Shown: positions 17,596 to 27,908 of the stretch, piece after piece
How the letters are laid out: the number at the start of each line of letters is the position of its first letter
How positions within the stretch are numbered: position 1 is the first letter of the stretch
NCBI GenBank assembly: GCA_019116905.1
Contig: DXAQ01000004.1
Span: forward strand, 1-39,376
Direction: 5' to 3'
Length of the DNA stretch: 39,376 bases
Source of the DNA: Candidatus Mucispirillum faecigallinarum
Lineage (GTDB): Bacteria; Chrysiogenota; Deferribacteres; Deferribacterales; Mucispirillaceae
The notes under the pieces: generated by a model
The model's input: only the letters and a program-made list of their open reading frames with translations
Database searches by the model: none
Told to the model about the DNA's origin: nothing
Position numbers and translations under genes: made by a program

Positions 17596-20154
17596 TTAAA
17601 TATTTACTTTATTTTTAATAAGCTTAACAATTGTGCCATAAAGCTGAGGCAGATTAACAGGTTTTGCTAAATGCTCATTCATTCCAGCCTCCAGCGATGC
17701 TGCCACATCTTCTTCAAAAACATTAGCACTTAAAGCGATAATAGGCACAGTCTTTGCATCACTTCTATCAAGGTTTCTTATATCTTTTGCAGTTTCAAGT
17801 CCGTTAAGTACTGGCATTTGAATATCAATAATTAGTATATCAAATGTGCCTTCTTTTGAGTTTTTAAATGTGTTTACTGCTTCAAGCCCGTTAAATGTTT
17901 GTGTAACATTAATATTTTTAAGTTTTAAAAGCTCTGTTAATATCTGCATATTTACTACATTATCTTCTGCTACAAGCACATTAAGCCCAGATAAGCTTTC
18001 GTTATCTATATTATCATTTTTATTATCTACATCTTGGTTTAAAGTATTAGATTTCATAACTTCAAAAGGAAGTGTTATTATTACTTTTGTCCCTTTTTCA
18101 TACTGGCTTTCAATTTTAATATCGCCATTCATGTGTTTTACCTGACCATTAACAATAGAAAGCCCAAGCCCTGCACCTGTAATATTTTTTGTATCATTTC
18201 TATTTTCCCTGTTAAATGGTGTAAAAATAGTCTTTAAGAAATCTTCACTCATACCAATTCCATTATCTTCAATAATAAACTGAAATCGTGGTATGGAAGG
18301 CACAGTGTTTTCCTGCACAGTAAATTTTATTATGCCATTATCTTTTGTATATTTAAATGCATTTGATAATATATTGCTTAATATATGCATCAATGTATTG
18401 GCATCACCTTTAATATTTTTATGTGTTACATTAAAATCTACTATAAACTTTTTATTATCTCTTTCTGCAACAGTGTGGAAAAGGCTGCAGATTTCATTTA
18501 TTTTATTTTCAAGATTAAATTCAACAAGGCTGTAATCAAGCGCTTTACTTTCAGACTGGGCCATTTCTAAAAAGTTGCTGATTAATGTTAAAAGCTGTGA
18601 GCCTGAAATTTTAATCTTTTCAATATAATCAAGCAGTTTTTGCCTGTCATCAATATTTAAAGCCATTAATTCAGATATACCAATAATGCAGTTTAAAGGT
18701 GTGCGCATATCGTTGGAAACACTTGAATAAAGAATACGTTTTGCTGCTGCACTTTCTTTTAAAGCTTCCACCGCTTCTTCTAAAAGTTCAATATGGGCAA
18801 GTTCCTGTTCCCTTTCAATGCCACATTCCTTAAAACAAAGCAGTATATTTTCTTTTGATATTGCTTTATTTCTAATAATTCTTATATTTATCCATTTATT
18901 TTCACCGTTATCAATTTTATGGAAATATTTATCCATATTAAAGCTGCTGCTTTTTGACATTGATTTTAACCTTTCCAGTGAAAATGTATCTATAAATTCT
19001 TCTTTAGATGCTTCATCAAGAGTATCAACATATTTCTTAAAAAAATCTTCATACATTCCATTAGGGCGTATTCTGCATACGCTGCCTGTACTTCTTACAA
19101 TGCTGTATGTATTATTTTCAAGATTAACCCTGTATATGCAGTAATAAATATATCCAAGCATATCAACAGTGCTGTCAGAATCATCTGCACGTTTTTTTAG
19201 ATAATAACCATCAATGTATGAAATAGTTACTGCAAAAGCAAGCATAATGAAAATAATAATATATTTTGAATACTCATCTTCAATAGCAGAATGCATAACG
19301 TTATCATCTATAACTGTTATGGAATAATATTTAGTCCGTGGGTTTTGTCTATAAAATATAGAATACTTGTTGCCATTAACATACTCCATTTTAAAAAAGC
19401 CATATCTATTATGGGATTCTAAAATATTTTGTTTTATGCCGCTTAAAAATTCACTGTATTCATTAATTGATTTATTATCTTTTGAGTAAAAGGCAATCAT
19501 TTCACCTTTATCATCTATTAAGAAATTCATTTTCGTATCAAGAGTATGCTGATTAAAAAATTTATTTGTGCCAAGTGTATCAGTATGTAAATCAATTGCT
19601 AACACACCTTTATTATCAGGCAGGCTTATTGAGGCAGTAGCCACATACCTTTTAGTAATCATATCCTGATACACTTCTGAAAATACAGGCGTTCCTGGAT
19701 TCTTTATGGCATTTGTATACCATACTCTGTTTTTATAATTATTTTTTTCCCCTGTTTCTAAAATATCGCCATACTCTCTATCTACAAACATATTATCATT
19801 AGCAAAATAAACATTAATATCCTGCAGAAATAATGTTCTCCTTAAATGTTCATAATAAGTATTAAGCCATTTTATATAATCATCTTTTGTGGCGTTATTT
19901 GCAATGTATGTAATAAGTTCATCTGATGCAGTCTGTAATGAATATGAATAAAGCTGAGAAAGAAATGTTGTTTTTGTATAAAGCAGTTCAAGTGTATTTA
20001 TTCCTACATTTTCAATCCTTTGATTGATTTTTTCCTGATATGCAACGCGACTGAATGTAAAAATAATACCTGTAATAGCAATAAAAACAGCAAAAAAGAT
20101 TAATGCTCTGTATGAACTTGTAAAGCGTAATCTGTTTATTTTTTCCTTTCCCAT
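17596..20154 (-). CDS. Hybrid sensor histidine kinase paralogue lacking the phosphoacceptor His (pseudo-HisKA), with HATPase_c and receiver
   Basis: Same architecture as 13556-16129; H-box reads 'SSVSNDMRTPLNCIIGI'; N/G boxes and receiver Asp retained. Confidence 0.92.
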   Translation of the reverse strand: MGKEKINRLRFTSSYRALIFFAVFIAITGIIFTFSRVAYQEKINQRIENVGINTLELLYTKTTFLSQLYSYSLQTASDELITYIANNATKDDYIKWLNTYYEHLRRTLFLQDINVYFANDNMFVDREYGDILETGEKNNYKNRVWYTNAIKNPGTPVFSEVYQDMITKRYVATASISLPDNKGVLAIDLHTDTLGTNKFFNQHTLDTKMNFLIDDKGEMIAFYSKDNKSINEYSEFLSGIKQNILESHNRYGFFKMEYVNGNKYSIFYRQNPRTKYYSITVIDDNVMHSAIEDEYSKYIIIFIMLAFAVTISYIDGYYLKKRADDSDSTVDMLGYIYYCIYRVNLENNTYSIVRSTGSVCRIRPNGMYEDFFKKYVDTLDEASKEEFIDTFSLERLKSMSKSSSFNMDKYFHKIDNGENKWINIRIIRNKAISKENILLCFKECGIEREQELAHIELLEEAVEALKESAAAKRILYSSVSNDMRTPLNCIIGISELMALNIDDRQKLLDYIEKIKISGSQLLTLISNFLEMAQSESKALDYSLVEFNLENKINEICSLFHTVAERDNKKFIVDFNVTHKNIKGDANTLMHILSNILSNAFKYTKDNGIIKFTVQENTVPSIPRFQFIIEDNGIGMSEDFLKTIFTPFNRENRNDTKNITGAGLGLSIVNGQVKHMNGDIKIESQYEKGTKVIITLPFEVMKSNTLNQDVDNKNDNIDNESLSGLNVLVAEDNVVNMQILTELLKLKNINVTQTFNGLEAVNTFKNSKEGTFDILIIDIQMPVLNGLETAKDIRNLDRSDAKTVPIIALSANVFEEDVAASLEAGMNEHLAKPVNLPQLYGTIVKLIKNKVNI

Positions 20155-20199
20155 ATAAACCTCAAACTACTCTTTATAACTTCTGCTTTGTAGATAGGC

Positions 20200-20226
20200 A
20201 TTCCCCTTTTTAAAAAAAAGGGGAAT
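20200..20226. terminator. Inverted repeat/terminator, likely for guaA (minus strand)
   Basis: ATTCCCCTTTTTaaaAAAAAGGGGAAT between guaA stop and the upstream kinase start. Confidence 0.75.
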
Positions 20227-20256
20227 ATTATAAATAATATTTATTTTTCTATGTGA

Positions 20257-21795
20257 TTACAGCCATTCAACAGTTGCAGGTGGTTTAGTAGTAATATCAT
20301 AGACTACTCTGTTAATACCGCGAACTTCATTTACGATTCTATTAGATGTTTTAGCAAGTACTTCATGTGGAATACGAGCCCATTCAGCAGTCATAAAGTC
20401 AGAAGTAATAACTGCGCGCAGACCAACTGTATAGTAATATGTTCTAGAATCGCCCATAACACCAACAGAGCGCATATCTGTTAAAGCAGCAAAATACTGG
20501 CTTATTTCTTTATCAAGCCCCGCATTAGCTATTTCCTCCCTAAAAATAGCATCAGCGTCCTGCAGAATGGCAACTTTATCTGCAGTGATTTTGCCAATAA
20601 TCCTAACCCCTAAACCAGGACCAGGGAAAGGCTGCCTCATAACAAGGCTTTCAGGTAACCCTAAATCAATACCTACACGGCGGACTTCATCTTTAAAAAG
20701 CTCTCTTAAAGGCTCTATTAACCCTTTAAAGTCCATGTGTTCTGGCAGGCCGCCAACATTATGGTGGCTTTTAATCATTGCAGAGCTGCCAGCACCGCTT
20801 TCTATAACATCAGGGTAAATTGTGCCTTGTACAAGATAATCAACAGAGCCAAGTTTTTTAGCTTCTTCTTCAAATACAGCAATAAATTCATTGCCTATAA
20901 TTTTGCGTTTCTGTTCAGGGTCTTCCACATCTTTCAGTTTTGATAAAAATCTTTCCCCAGCATTAACTCTTATTAAGTTTAAGCCGAATTTTGAAAATAT
21001 TTTTTCTACTTCGTCCCCTTCGTTTTTTCTTAAAAGTCCATGGTCTACAAATACACATGTTAACCTGTCCCCAATAGCTTTTTGAACTAAAAGGGCAGCA
21101 ACAGAAGAATCAACTCCGCCGCTTAATGCGCATAGTGCTTTCCCATTTCCTGCTTTTTCTCTAATTTTAGCAATGGCATCATCAATAAATGATGACATTT
21201 TCCAATCCCCTTTAAAACCGCATATATCAAAAAGGAATGTTTTAATCATATCAATACCGCGGATAGAGTTTGTAACTTCCGGGTGGAACTGAACAGCATA
21301 AAGTTTTTTACTGTTATTTTCCATTGCTGCAACAGGGCAGTTATCAGTTTTTGCGCTGACATTAAAACCCTCAGGGGCAGTTTTAATATAATCAGTATGG
21401 CTCATCCATGTGGCAGTAGTTTCTTCCACATTAGGTGATTTAAAAAGCACGGCGTTTTTATCAACATGCACCATAGTAGAGCCGTATTCAGGTGAGCCGC
21501 TTCTTTCCACATATCCGCCAAGAGTTTTTGCCATAAGCTGAGCACCATAGCATATACCAAGCACAGGAAGCCCCATATCAAATATGGCTTTATCACACTG
21601 AGGGGCATTTTCTTCATATACACTTGCAGGACCGCCTGAAAGGATAATTGCCTTATACCCCTTTTCACGAATACGTTCAGGGCTTGAAGTATAGCTTAAT
21701 ATTTCACTAAATACTCCACACTCCCTTGTTCTTCTGGCAATCAGTTTGCTGTACTGGCCGCCAAAATCAAGAATAAGTATTTTTTCTAAATCCAT
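20257..21795 (-). CDS. guaA: GMP synthase (glutamine-hydrolysing)
   Basis: '[15 protein letters not shown]', '[10 protein letters not shown]', PP-loop '[14 protein letters not shown]', C-term '[13 protein letters not shown]'. Confidence 0.97.
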   Translation of the reverse strand: MDLEKILILDFGGQYSKLIARRTRECGVFSEILSYTSSPERIREKGYKAIILSGGPASVYEENAPQCDKAIFDMGLPVLGICYGAQLMAKTLGGYVERSGSPEYGSTMVHVDKNAVLFKSPNVEETTATWMSHTDYIKTAPEGFNVSAKTDNCPVAAMENNSKKLYAVQFHPEVTNSIRGIDMIKTFLFDICGFKGDWKMSSFIDDAIAKIREKAGNGKALCALSGGVDSSVAALLVQKAIGDRLTCVFVDHGLLRKNEGDEVEKIFSKFGLNLIRVNAGERFLSKLKDVEDPEQKRKIIGNEFIAVFEEEAKKLGSVDYLVQGTIYPDVIESGAGSSAMIKSHHNVGGLPEHMDFKGLIEPLRELFKDEVRRVGIDLGLPESLVMRQPFPGPGLGVRIIGKITADKVAILQDADAIFREEIANAGLDKEISQYFAALTDMRSVGVMGDSRTYYYTVGLRAVITSDFMTAEWARIPHEVLAKTSNRIVNEVRGINRVVYDITTKPPATVEWL

Positions 21796-21971
21796 AAAAG
21801 TTTATTCTCCAAACATTATAGCTTTACCGCTACTATTTTCACTATAACAAATAATTCATTTTTTTGCATTAAAAATATTTGATTATTTACTAAAATTATT
21901 ATTTGAAGAAAATTTTTATATATGATATAGTAACAAGATAATTATAAATTTATACGAGGAAACAATCATTT

Positions 21972-23546
21972 ATGACTAAGTGGATATTTGTTACAGGCGG
22001 CGTTGCCAGCTCATTAGGTAAGGGAGTATCTGGTGCCAGTGTTGGTAAATTATTACAATTAAACGGGTTTAGTGCAGCAATGGCTAAGTTTGACCCTTAT
22101 TTTAATGTAGACCCAGGCACAATGAACCCATACCAGCACGGCGAAGTTTATGTAGCTTCTGACGGAGCTGAAACAGACTTAGATTTAGGCTACTATGAAA
22201 GGTTTCTTGGTATGAAAACTACTAAGGATAATACAAATACATCTGGCGATATATATAAAACAGTTATAGAAAGGGAAATCAGAGGTCAGTATAACGGTAA
22301 TACTGTGCAGGTTATCCCTCACATTACTGATGAAATCAAGCACCGTATTAATAAATTTGACGGCAAAGTTGATATAGCTTTAATAGAAATAGGCGGTACT
22401 GTTGGTGATATTGAGGGGCTGCCATTTTTAGAGGCTATCAGGCAGTTTACTCTTGAAAAAGGTAAAGGAAATGTTTTACATATTCACTTAACTCTTGTGC
22501 CTTTTATAGGCGCTGCTATGGAGCTTAAAACTAAACCTACGCAGCATTCTGTTGCAAAACTCAGGGAATCAGGAATTATGCCTGATATTATTATCTGCCG
22601 CAGTGAAAAGCATTTAGATGATGATGTTAAGAAAAAAATAGCGCTTTTCTGCAACGTTCGCAGAGAGGCTGTTATGGAGGCTACTGACTGCCCGTCAATT
22701 TACCAGATACCAGAATCTTTTTATAATCAAGGGGTAGATAAACTTGTTATGAAAATGTTAAACCTTACTCCTAAAAAAGAGTTTGACACTTCCTGGTTTA
22801 ACATAGTTAAAAAAGACTTAACAAAAACTGCCCGCATAGCTGTAATAGGTAAATATACAGGTATGAAAGATGCATATAAATCAATTGCAGAATCTTTATA
22901 TCTTGCAGGGCTGCATAAAGGTATAAAAGTAGAAGATGTATATTTTGAAGCAGAAGACCCTGAATTATTAAATAAAATAAAAGGTTTTGACGGTATATTA
23001 ATCCCCGGCGGCTATGGTTATAGAGGTGTAGAAGGAAAAATCTCTGCTATAACTTATGCAAGGGAAAATAATATCCCATTTTTTGGAATCTGCCTTGGTA
23101 TGCAGTGCGCAGTAATTGAGGCAGCAAGAAATTTAGCAGGTATAAAAGATGCAACTTCCGGCGAATTTGACAGTAATGCAAAAAATCAGGTAATAGCAAT
23201 GCTTAACGAACAGCGTTCCATAGTAAATATTGGCGGCACTCAGCGTGTTGGGGAATACAGCGCTAAAATCAAAAAAGGAACACTTGCATATAAACTCTAT
23301 GGCACAGAAGATATTGTAGAACGCCACAGGCACAGATATGAATTTAACCCAGAATATGCAGAACAGCTTGAAAAAGCAGGGCTTAAAATATCAGCTTATC
23401 ATGACAGCCTGCCAGAAATAGTGGAAATAGAAAGCCACCCATTTTTTATAGGCTGCCAGTTTCACCCAGAGTTTGCTTCAAGTGTAGATAAACCGCATCC
23501 AGTGTTTTCAGGCTTTGTTGAAGCCTGCGTGAAAAACCATAAGTAA
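21972..23546 (+). CDS. pyrG: CTP synthase
   Basis: 'FVTGGVASSLGKGVSGASVG', 'NVDPGTMNPYQHGEVYV', 'GICLGMQ', 'QFHPEFAS'. Confidence 0.97.
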   Translation: MTKWIFVTGGVASSLGKGVSGASVGKLLQLNGFSAAMAKFDPYFNVDPGTMNPYQHGEVYVASDGAETDLDLGYYERFLGMKTTKDNTNTSGDIYKTVIEREIRGQYNGNTVQVIPHITDEIKHRINKFDGKVDIALIEIGGTVGDIEGLPFLEAIRQFTLEKGKGNVLHIHLTLVPFIGAAMELKTKPTQHSVAKLRESGIMPDIIICRSEKHLDDDVKKKIALFCNVRREAVMEATDCPSIYQIPESFYNQGVDKLVMKMLNLTPKKEFDTSWFNIVKKDLTKTARIAVIGKYTGMKDAYKSIAESLYLAGLHKGIKVEDVYFEAEDPELLNKIKGFDGILIPGGYGYRGVEGKISAITYARENNIPFFGICLGMQCAVIEAARNLAGIKDATSGEFDSNAKNQVIAMLNEQRSIVNIGGTQRVGEYSAKIKKGTLAYKLYGTEDIVERHRHRYEFNPEYAEQLEKAGLKISAYHDSLPEIVEIESHPFFIGCQFHPEFASSVDKPHPVFSGFVEACVKNHK

Positions 23547-23565
23547 ATTATATTGGAGTATAAAT

Positions 23566-25404
23566 ATGTGTGGAATAGTAGGATATACAGGAAGAAAGGA
23601 AAGTGCACCTATTTTAATCGCAGGATTAAAAGCACTTGAATATAGAGGATACGATTCTGCAGGGCTTGCAGTAGAAGAAAAAGACGGTATAAAAATAGTC
23701 AAATCTGTTGGTAAAGTTTCAGCTTTAAAAAGTGAAGTATCTAATTATACGCTGCACGGCACAACAGGTATCGCTCATACCAGGTGGGCAACCCATGGAA
23801 AACCGTCTACAATTAATTCTCACCCACATTCAGACTGTTTAGGTGAAATAGCAGTTGTCCATAACGGTATAATAGAAAATTATCAGGCATTAAAAGATGA
23901 GCTTATAAAAAAAGGCCATACATTTAAATCAGAAACAGATACAGAAGTAATTGCGCATTTATTAGAGGAAAAACTAAAATCAGTAAATTCTGATTATGAA
24001 AATGAATTTTTAAAAGCAGCAGCAGAAGTAACAAAAATGCTTGAAGGAAGTTACGCTTTAGGGCTGCTTTGGAAAAAAGCACCAAATATGATAATAGGCA
24101 GCCGCGTTAAAAGCCCACTTGTATGCGGAGCAGGTGAAAATGAAAATTTTCTTGGCTCAGATGTTTCTGCCTTTAACCAGTGGACAAGAAATGCCATTTA
24201 TTTAGATGATTACGATATTGTAGTATTAAAAGAAAATGAAATAAAAATATATGACAGGCAGCTGCATGAAAAATATTATAATATAATAGAATTAGAGCAG
24301 GGCTTGGAGCAGTCAGGTAAAAACGGCTATGAGCATTATATGCTTAAAGAAATCAACGAACAGCCATTTACTGTAAGAAGCACAATAGAGGCAGTATTAA
24401 AAGATATTAATACAGCTTTTGGTATAACAAAAGATGAACTTAAAAATATAAAAAATATATTAATGATAGGCTGCGGCACAGCATACCATGCAACAATGGT
24501 TGCAAAATACTGGGTGGAAGAATTTTGCAATATTCCATGCCAGGCAGAATACGCCTCAGAATATAAATACAGAAAGGCTGCCATGCCTGATGAAACTTTG
24601 GCAGTATTTGTAAGCCAAAGCGGTGAAACAGCAGATACTGTATCAGCTTTAGAAAAAGCTCGCGCTGCAGGATTTAAAACTTTATCAATATGCAATGTGT
24701 TTGGCTCTACTCTTGCAAGAATGAGCGACCATACATTTTATACAAAATGCGGTTCAGAAATAAGTGTAGCATCAACAAAAGCATTTACTGCGCAGCTTGC
24801 AGCATTATTCTCTCTTTCTGTCTTAATTGCAGAATCAGCAGGCAGTATATCAACGGAAAAAAAAGGCAGGCTTTTAAATGAACTGGCAAAACTTCCTGTT
24901 GCAATAGAAACAGCAGTATCAGAAGACGGCAGTATTTCAAAACTTGCAGAAAAATATTATAAAGAAAAAACATTTGTATTTTTAGGCAGAAATGTAAACT
25001 ATCCAATAGCATTAGAAGGTGCTTTAAAACTAAAAGAAATCACATATTTACAGGCAGAAGGTTTCCCTGCTGGTGAAATCAAACACGGACCTATTGCCTT
25101 AATTAATACAGATATGCCAGTTATAAGCATTATGCCTGCAGACAGCCTTTATGATAAAATGGTTAATGCATGCGAAGAAGTTATGGCACGTGGTGCAAAA
25201 GCAATAGCTGTAACAGATGAAAAAGGGTATAAGCTGCTTGAAAACAGGGTTGAAGATGTGATAGTTCTTCCAAATGTAGAAGAATATTTATTTCCTTTTA
25301 TTTCAGTTATTGCACTGCAGCTTTTTGCATACCGCATAGCTAAACTTAATAACAGAGAAATAGACCAGCCTAGAAATCTGGCAAAAAGTGTTACTGTGGA
25401 ATAA
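23566..25404 (+). CDS. glmS: Glutamine--fructose-6-phosphate aminotransferase (isomerising)
   Basis: 'MCGIVGYTGRKE', 'HTRWATHGKPS', SIS domains, 'QPRNLAKSVTVE' C-terminus. Confidence 0.97.
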   Translation: MCGIVGYTGRKESAPILIAGLKALEYRGYDSAGLAVEEKDGIKIVKSVGKVSALKSEVSNYTLHGTTGIAHTRWATHGKPSTINSHPHSDCLGEIAVVHNGIIENYQALKDELIKKGHTFKSETDTEVIAHLLEEKLKSVNSDYENEFLKAAAEVTKMLEGSYALGLLWKKAPNMIIGSRVKSPLVCGAGENENFLGSDVSAFNQWTRNAIYLDDYDIVVLKENEIKIYDRQLHEKYYNIIELEQGLEQSGKNGYEHYMLKEINEQPFTVRSTIEAVLKDINTAFGITKDELKNIKNILMIGCGTAYHATMVAKYWVEEFCNIPCQAEYASEYKYRKAAMPDETLAVFVSQSGETADTVSALEKARAAGFKTLSICNVFGSTLARMSDHTFYTKCGSEISVASTKAFTAQLAALFSLSVLIAESAGSISTEKKGRLLNELAKLPVAIETAVSEDGSISKLAEKYYKEKTFVFLGRNVNYPIALEGALKLKEITYLQAEGFPAGEIKHGPIALINTDMPVISIMPADSLYDKMVNACEEVMARGAKAIAVTDEKGYKLLENRVEDVIVLPNVEEYLFPFISVIALQLFAYRIAKLNNREIDQPRNLAKSVTVE

Positions 25405-25406
25405 AT

Positions 25407-26195
25407 ATGCATAAATTTGGTTTAAAGCTCTGGTCTGTAAATAAAAATTATATTGATACAGCTAAAAAACTCTATGATGAAAATATTTATGACTATATAG
25501 AGCTTTATGCCATACCTTCCTCTTTTGATGAATATGCTGCCCTTTGGAAATCATTAAATATACCTTATATTATCCACGGACCACATTTTATGCACGGCAT
25601 TAATTTTTCATTTGAAGATAAATTAAATGATAATATGAAGCTTGCTTATGAAGCCTTAAAATATGCAGACTATCTTAATGCAGATAAGGTAATATTTCAC
25701 CCAGGCATTAAAGGAGATTACAGGCAGACTGCAAAGCAGATAAAAATGATTAATGATGAAAGAATATTAATAGAAAATAAACCATACCATGTGGCAGTAG
25801 AAACTGAAAACCTTTCATTAGACGATGTATGTGTTGGGTATTCTCCTGAGCAGATAAAATATATAATGGAAGAAAGCGGGGCAGGTTTCTGCCTTGATTT
25901 AGGTCATGGCACATGTGCAGCAAACAGCCTGCATATTAACTATCTAGAATTTTTAAAAGAATTTATAAGCCTAAACCCATATATGTATCACATAAGCGAT
26001 GGCGAAATAAATGGCACAACAGATAAACATTATAATATAGGAAAAGGCAGTTATGATTTTCATAAGCTTTTTTCTATTGTCCCAGAAAATTCTATAATGT
26101 CAGTTGAAACTGCAAAATCTTCAAAAGATAATCTTGATGATTTTGTATGTGATATGAAATTATTAAGAGAATACAGCAGAAACATAAATAATTAA
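25407..26195 (+). CDS. TIM-barrel sugar phosphate isomerase/epimerase-like protein (AP endonuclease 2 family)
   Basis: 'YIIHGPHFMHGINF', 'VIFHPGIKG', 'FCLDLGHGTCAA', 'MYHISDGE'. Confidence 0.75.
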   Translation: MHKFGLKLWSVNKNYIDTAKKLYDENIYDYIELYAIPSSFDEYAALWKSLNIPYIIHGPHFMHGINFSFEDKLNDNMKLAYEALKYADYLNADKVIFHPGIKGDYRQTAKQIKMINDERILIENKPYHVAVETENLSLDDVCVGYSPEQIKYIMEESGAGFCLDLGHGTCAANSLHINYLEFLKEFISLNPYMYHISDGEINGTTDKHYNIGKGSYDFHKLFSIVPENSIMSVETAKSSKDNLDDFVCDMKLLREYSRNINN

Positions 26196-26293
26196 TTATT
26201 GCATACATATATTATATAGTATATAATTAAACAAATATCCAATTCAATTATTTATATTAAATATAGAGCTTATAATAAGCTTAAGAGGGTAGA

Positions 26294-27892
26294 ATGTTTT
26301 TTTCCAAAAAAAATTATAATGTTACTATATCAGATAAAAATATAACACTTGAAGTCAAATCAGGTACTAATCTTTATAAATTATTAATTGATGAAAACCT
26401 TATCAACCCTACATTATGTAATGGTGCAGGCCAGTGCGGCAAGTGTAAAATACGCTATATCAGCCCAAACCCTCCAAAACCTGTGTATAAAGAAACGCTT
26501 ATTTTAGCAAAAGTTAATATTGATGCAGGTTACAGGCTTGCATGCCAGCAGGTAGTGAAAAAAAATATAGAAATAGATATAAGTGAAATTTCTTCCTCTG
26601 CTAAATTTTTCAATCCAGAAAAAAAGAATGAAAATAATAAGGCAGATGAGCAGGCAGCAAATGAAACGGCAGAAGAAAATACTTTATCAGAAGAAACTTA
26701 TGAAAATAATGAAGAAATAGATGAAACAGTATCAATAAACGATTTTAACCCAGAACCCCACAATAAAATCAACTTTGATTTAAGAAAAGAAGAAGGCCCT
26801 ACAGACGGTATATTACTTATCCAGCAAAGAAGCGGCATAAGATATTACTGCTATTCTGCAGCTATTGATAATATAGTATCAGAAGGCACTCACCCATATA
26901 ATGAACCATTAAGGGATATTATAGATAACGATATGCTGCCTGATTTTTTATATTCAGAGCTTAAAATAAGAGATATAGAGCGTGTTATGGTGCTGATAGA
27001 AGGTAACGACAGCTATGGGGCAGAGCCTAAAATGGATATGTTTAGGTATCTTAATTTTGAAATAGGCACTCAGCAGTATGAAATGATTATGCCTAGAGGC
27101 AGTAAAAGCTATGATATAACACATTTTTTCAGGCTTTTAAATGCAGATAAGAATAACCAGCTTATTTTTTCTCTTGATATGCTTAACCGCTGCCATTATG
27201 CTACGCCTAAACTTTTTACTGATATGCATTTTCCATTTTTAAAAAATGATAATCTTGTGGCAATAAAACCACGCGGATTAAACCCTATTACATCATTTAA
27301 TGATAAATTAGAGCCTGCATCTGTAGAAAGTCGTGAAAAAGATATTGACGGCATAACACTAAGCGCACTTTTACAGTTAATAAAATTAATGCTTAAACAT
27401 GGCATAATTAATAATAAATTTAAGCTGCGTCCACGCAGTGAGCTTGCAAAGCAGAATGTTCCGCTTGGGCTTTCTGTCCGTATATTTGGTCAGGAAACAC
27501 CAGAAGGGTTTTATGTATACAGGGACAGGTTTGCAGAAATAGTTTTAACTCAAAATGAACTTGATGAAATATATCAAATCAGGTCATACATTCGTGCAGT
27601 AATTGATTATACAAGGGACTGCATAGGTGTGGTAGACGGTCTTATTTTCTATACTACACATAACCATGAAGATTTAATTAATTTAATGTTTGATTTAGAT
27701 TTTATATCGAAAGAATTTGCAAATAAAGTTATATACAGACCAGGCGAAGCTACTGTGCAGGCTATAAAACTCTTTAAAGAAAAAGACGTACCAACATTTT
27801 TAGAAGTTAATTTTAAAAATGTAAAACGTATAGATTTACTTGATGATGCAGACTTCCAAAAAGCTGCCATATCAAATTTTTTAGAAATATAA
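26294..27892 (+). CDS. 2Fe-2S ferredoxin domain plus degenerate RACo/DUF4445-like C-terminal domain
   Basis: Fe-S ligands 'LCNGAGQCGKCKIRY...LACQQ'; acidic linker; 'DGITLSALLQLIKLMLKHGII' and 'VLTQNELDEIYQIRSYIRAVI' resemble RACo C-terminal motifs. Confidence 0.7.
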   Translation: MFFSKKNYNVTISDKNITLEVKSGTNLYKLLIDENLINPTLCNGAGQCGKCKIRYISPNPPKPVYKETLILAKVNIDAGYRLACQQVVKKNIEIDISEISSSAKFFNPEKKNENNKADEQAANETAEENTLSEETYENNEEIDETVSINDFNPEPHNKINFDLRKEEGPTDGILLIQQRSGIRYYCYSAAIDNIVSEGTHPYNEPLRDIIDNDMLPDFLYSELKIRDIERVMVLIEGNDSYGAEPKMDMFRYLNFEIGTQQYEMIMPRGSKSYDITHFFRLLNADKNNQLIFSLDMLNRCHYATPKLFTDMHFPFLKNDNLVAIKPRGLNPITSFNDKLEPASVESREKDIDGITLSALLQLIKLMLKHGIINNKFKLRPRSELAKQNVPLGLSVRIFGQETPEGFYVYRDRFAEIVLTQNELDEIYQIRSYIRAVIDYTRDCIGVVDGLIFYTTHNHEDLINLMFDLDFISKEFANKVIYRPGEATVQAIKLFKEKDVPTFLEVNFKNVKRIDLLDDADFQKAAISNFLEI

Positions 27893-27908
27893 TTAAAGGG
27901 AGTTGATA

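Noticed and set aside
20567-21085. Plus-strand ORFs antisense to guaA (also similar ones antisense to the kinases, tmk, pyrG and glmS)
   Set aside because: Shadow ORFs opposite well-supported conserved genes; no independent coding evidence.
21972-23546. Atypical CTP synthase residues (GGVASSLGKGVSGASVG, MAKFDPYFN)
   Set aside because: Slight divergence from textbook motifs, but all key P-loop, metal and glutaminase residues appear present; regarded as a normal lineage-specific pyrG.
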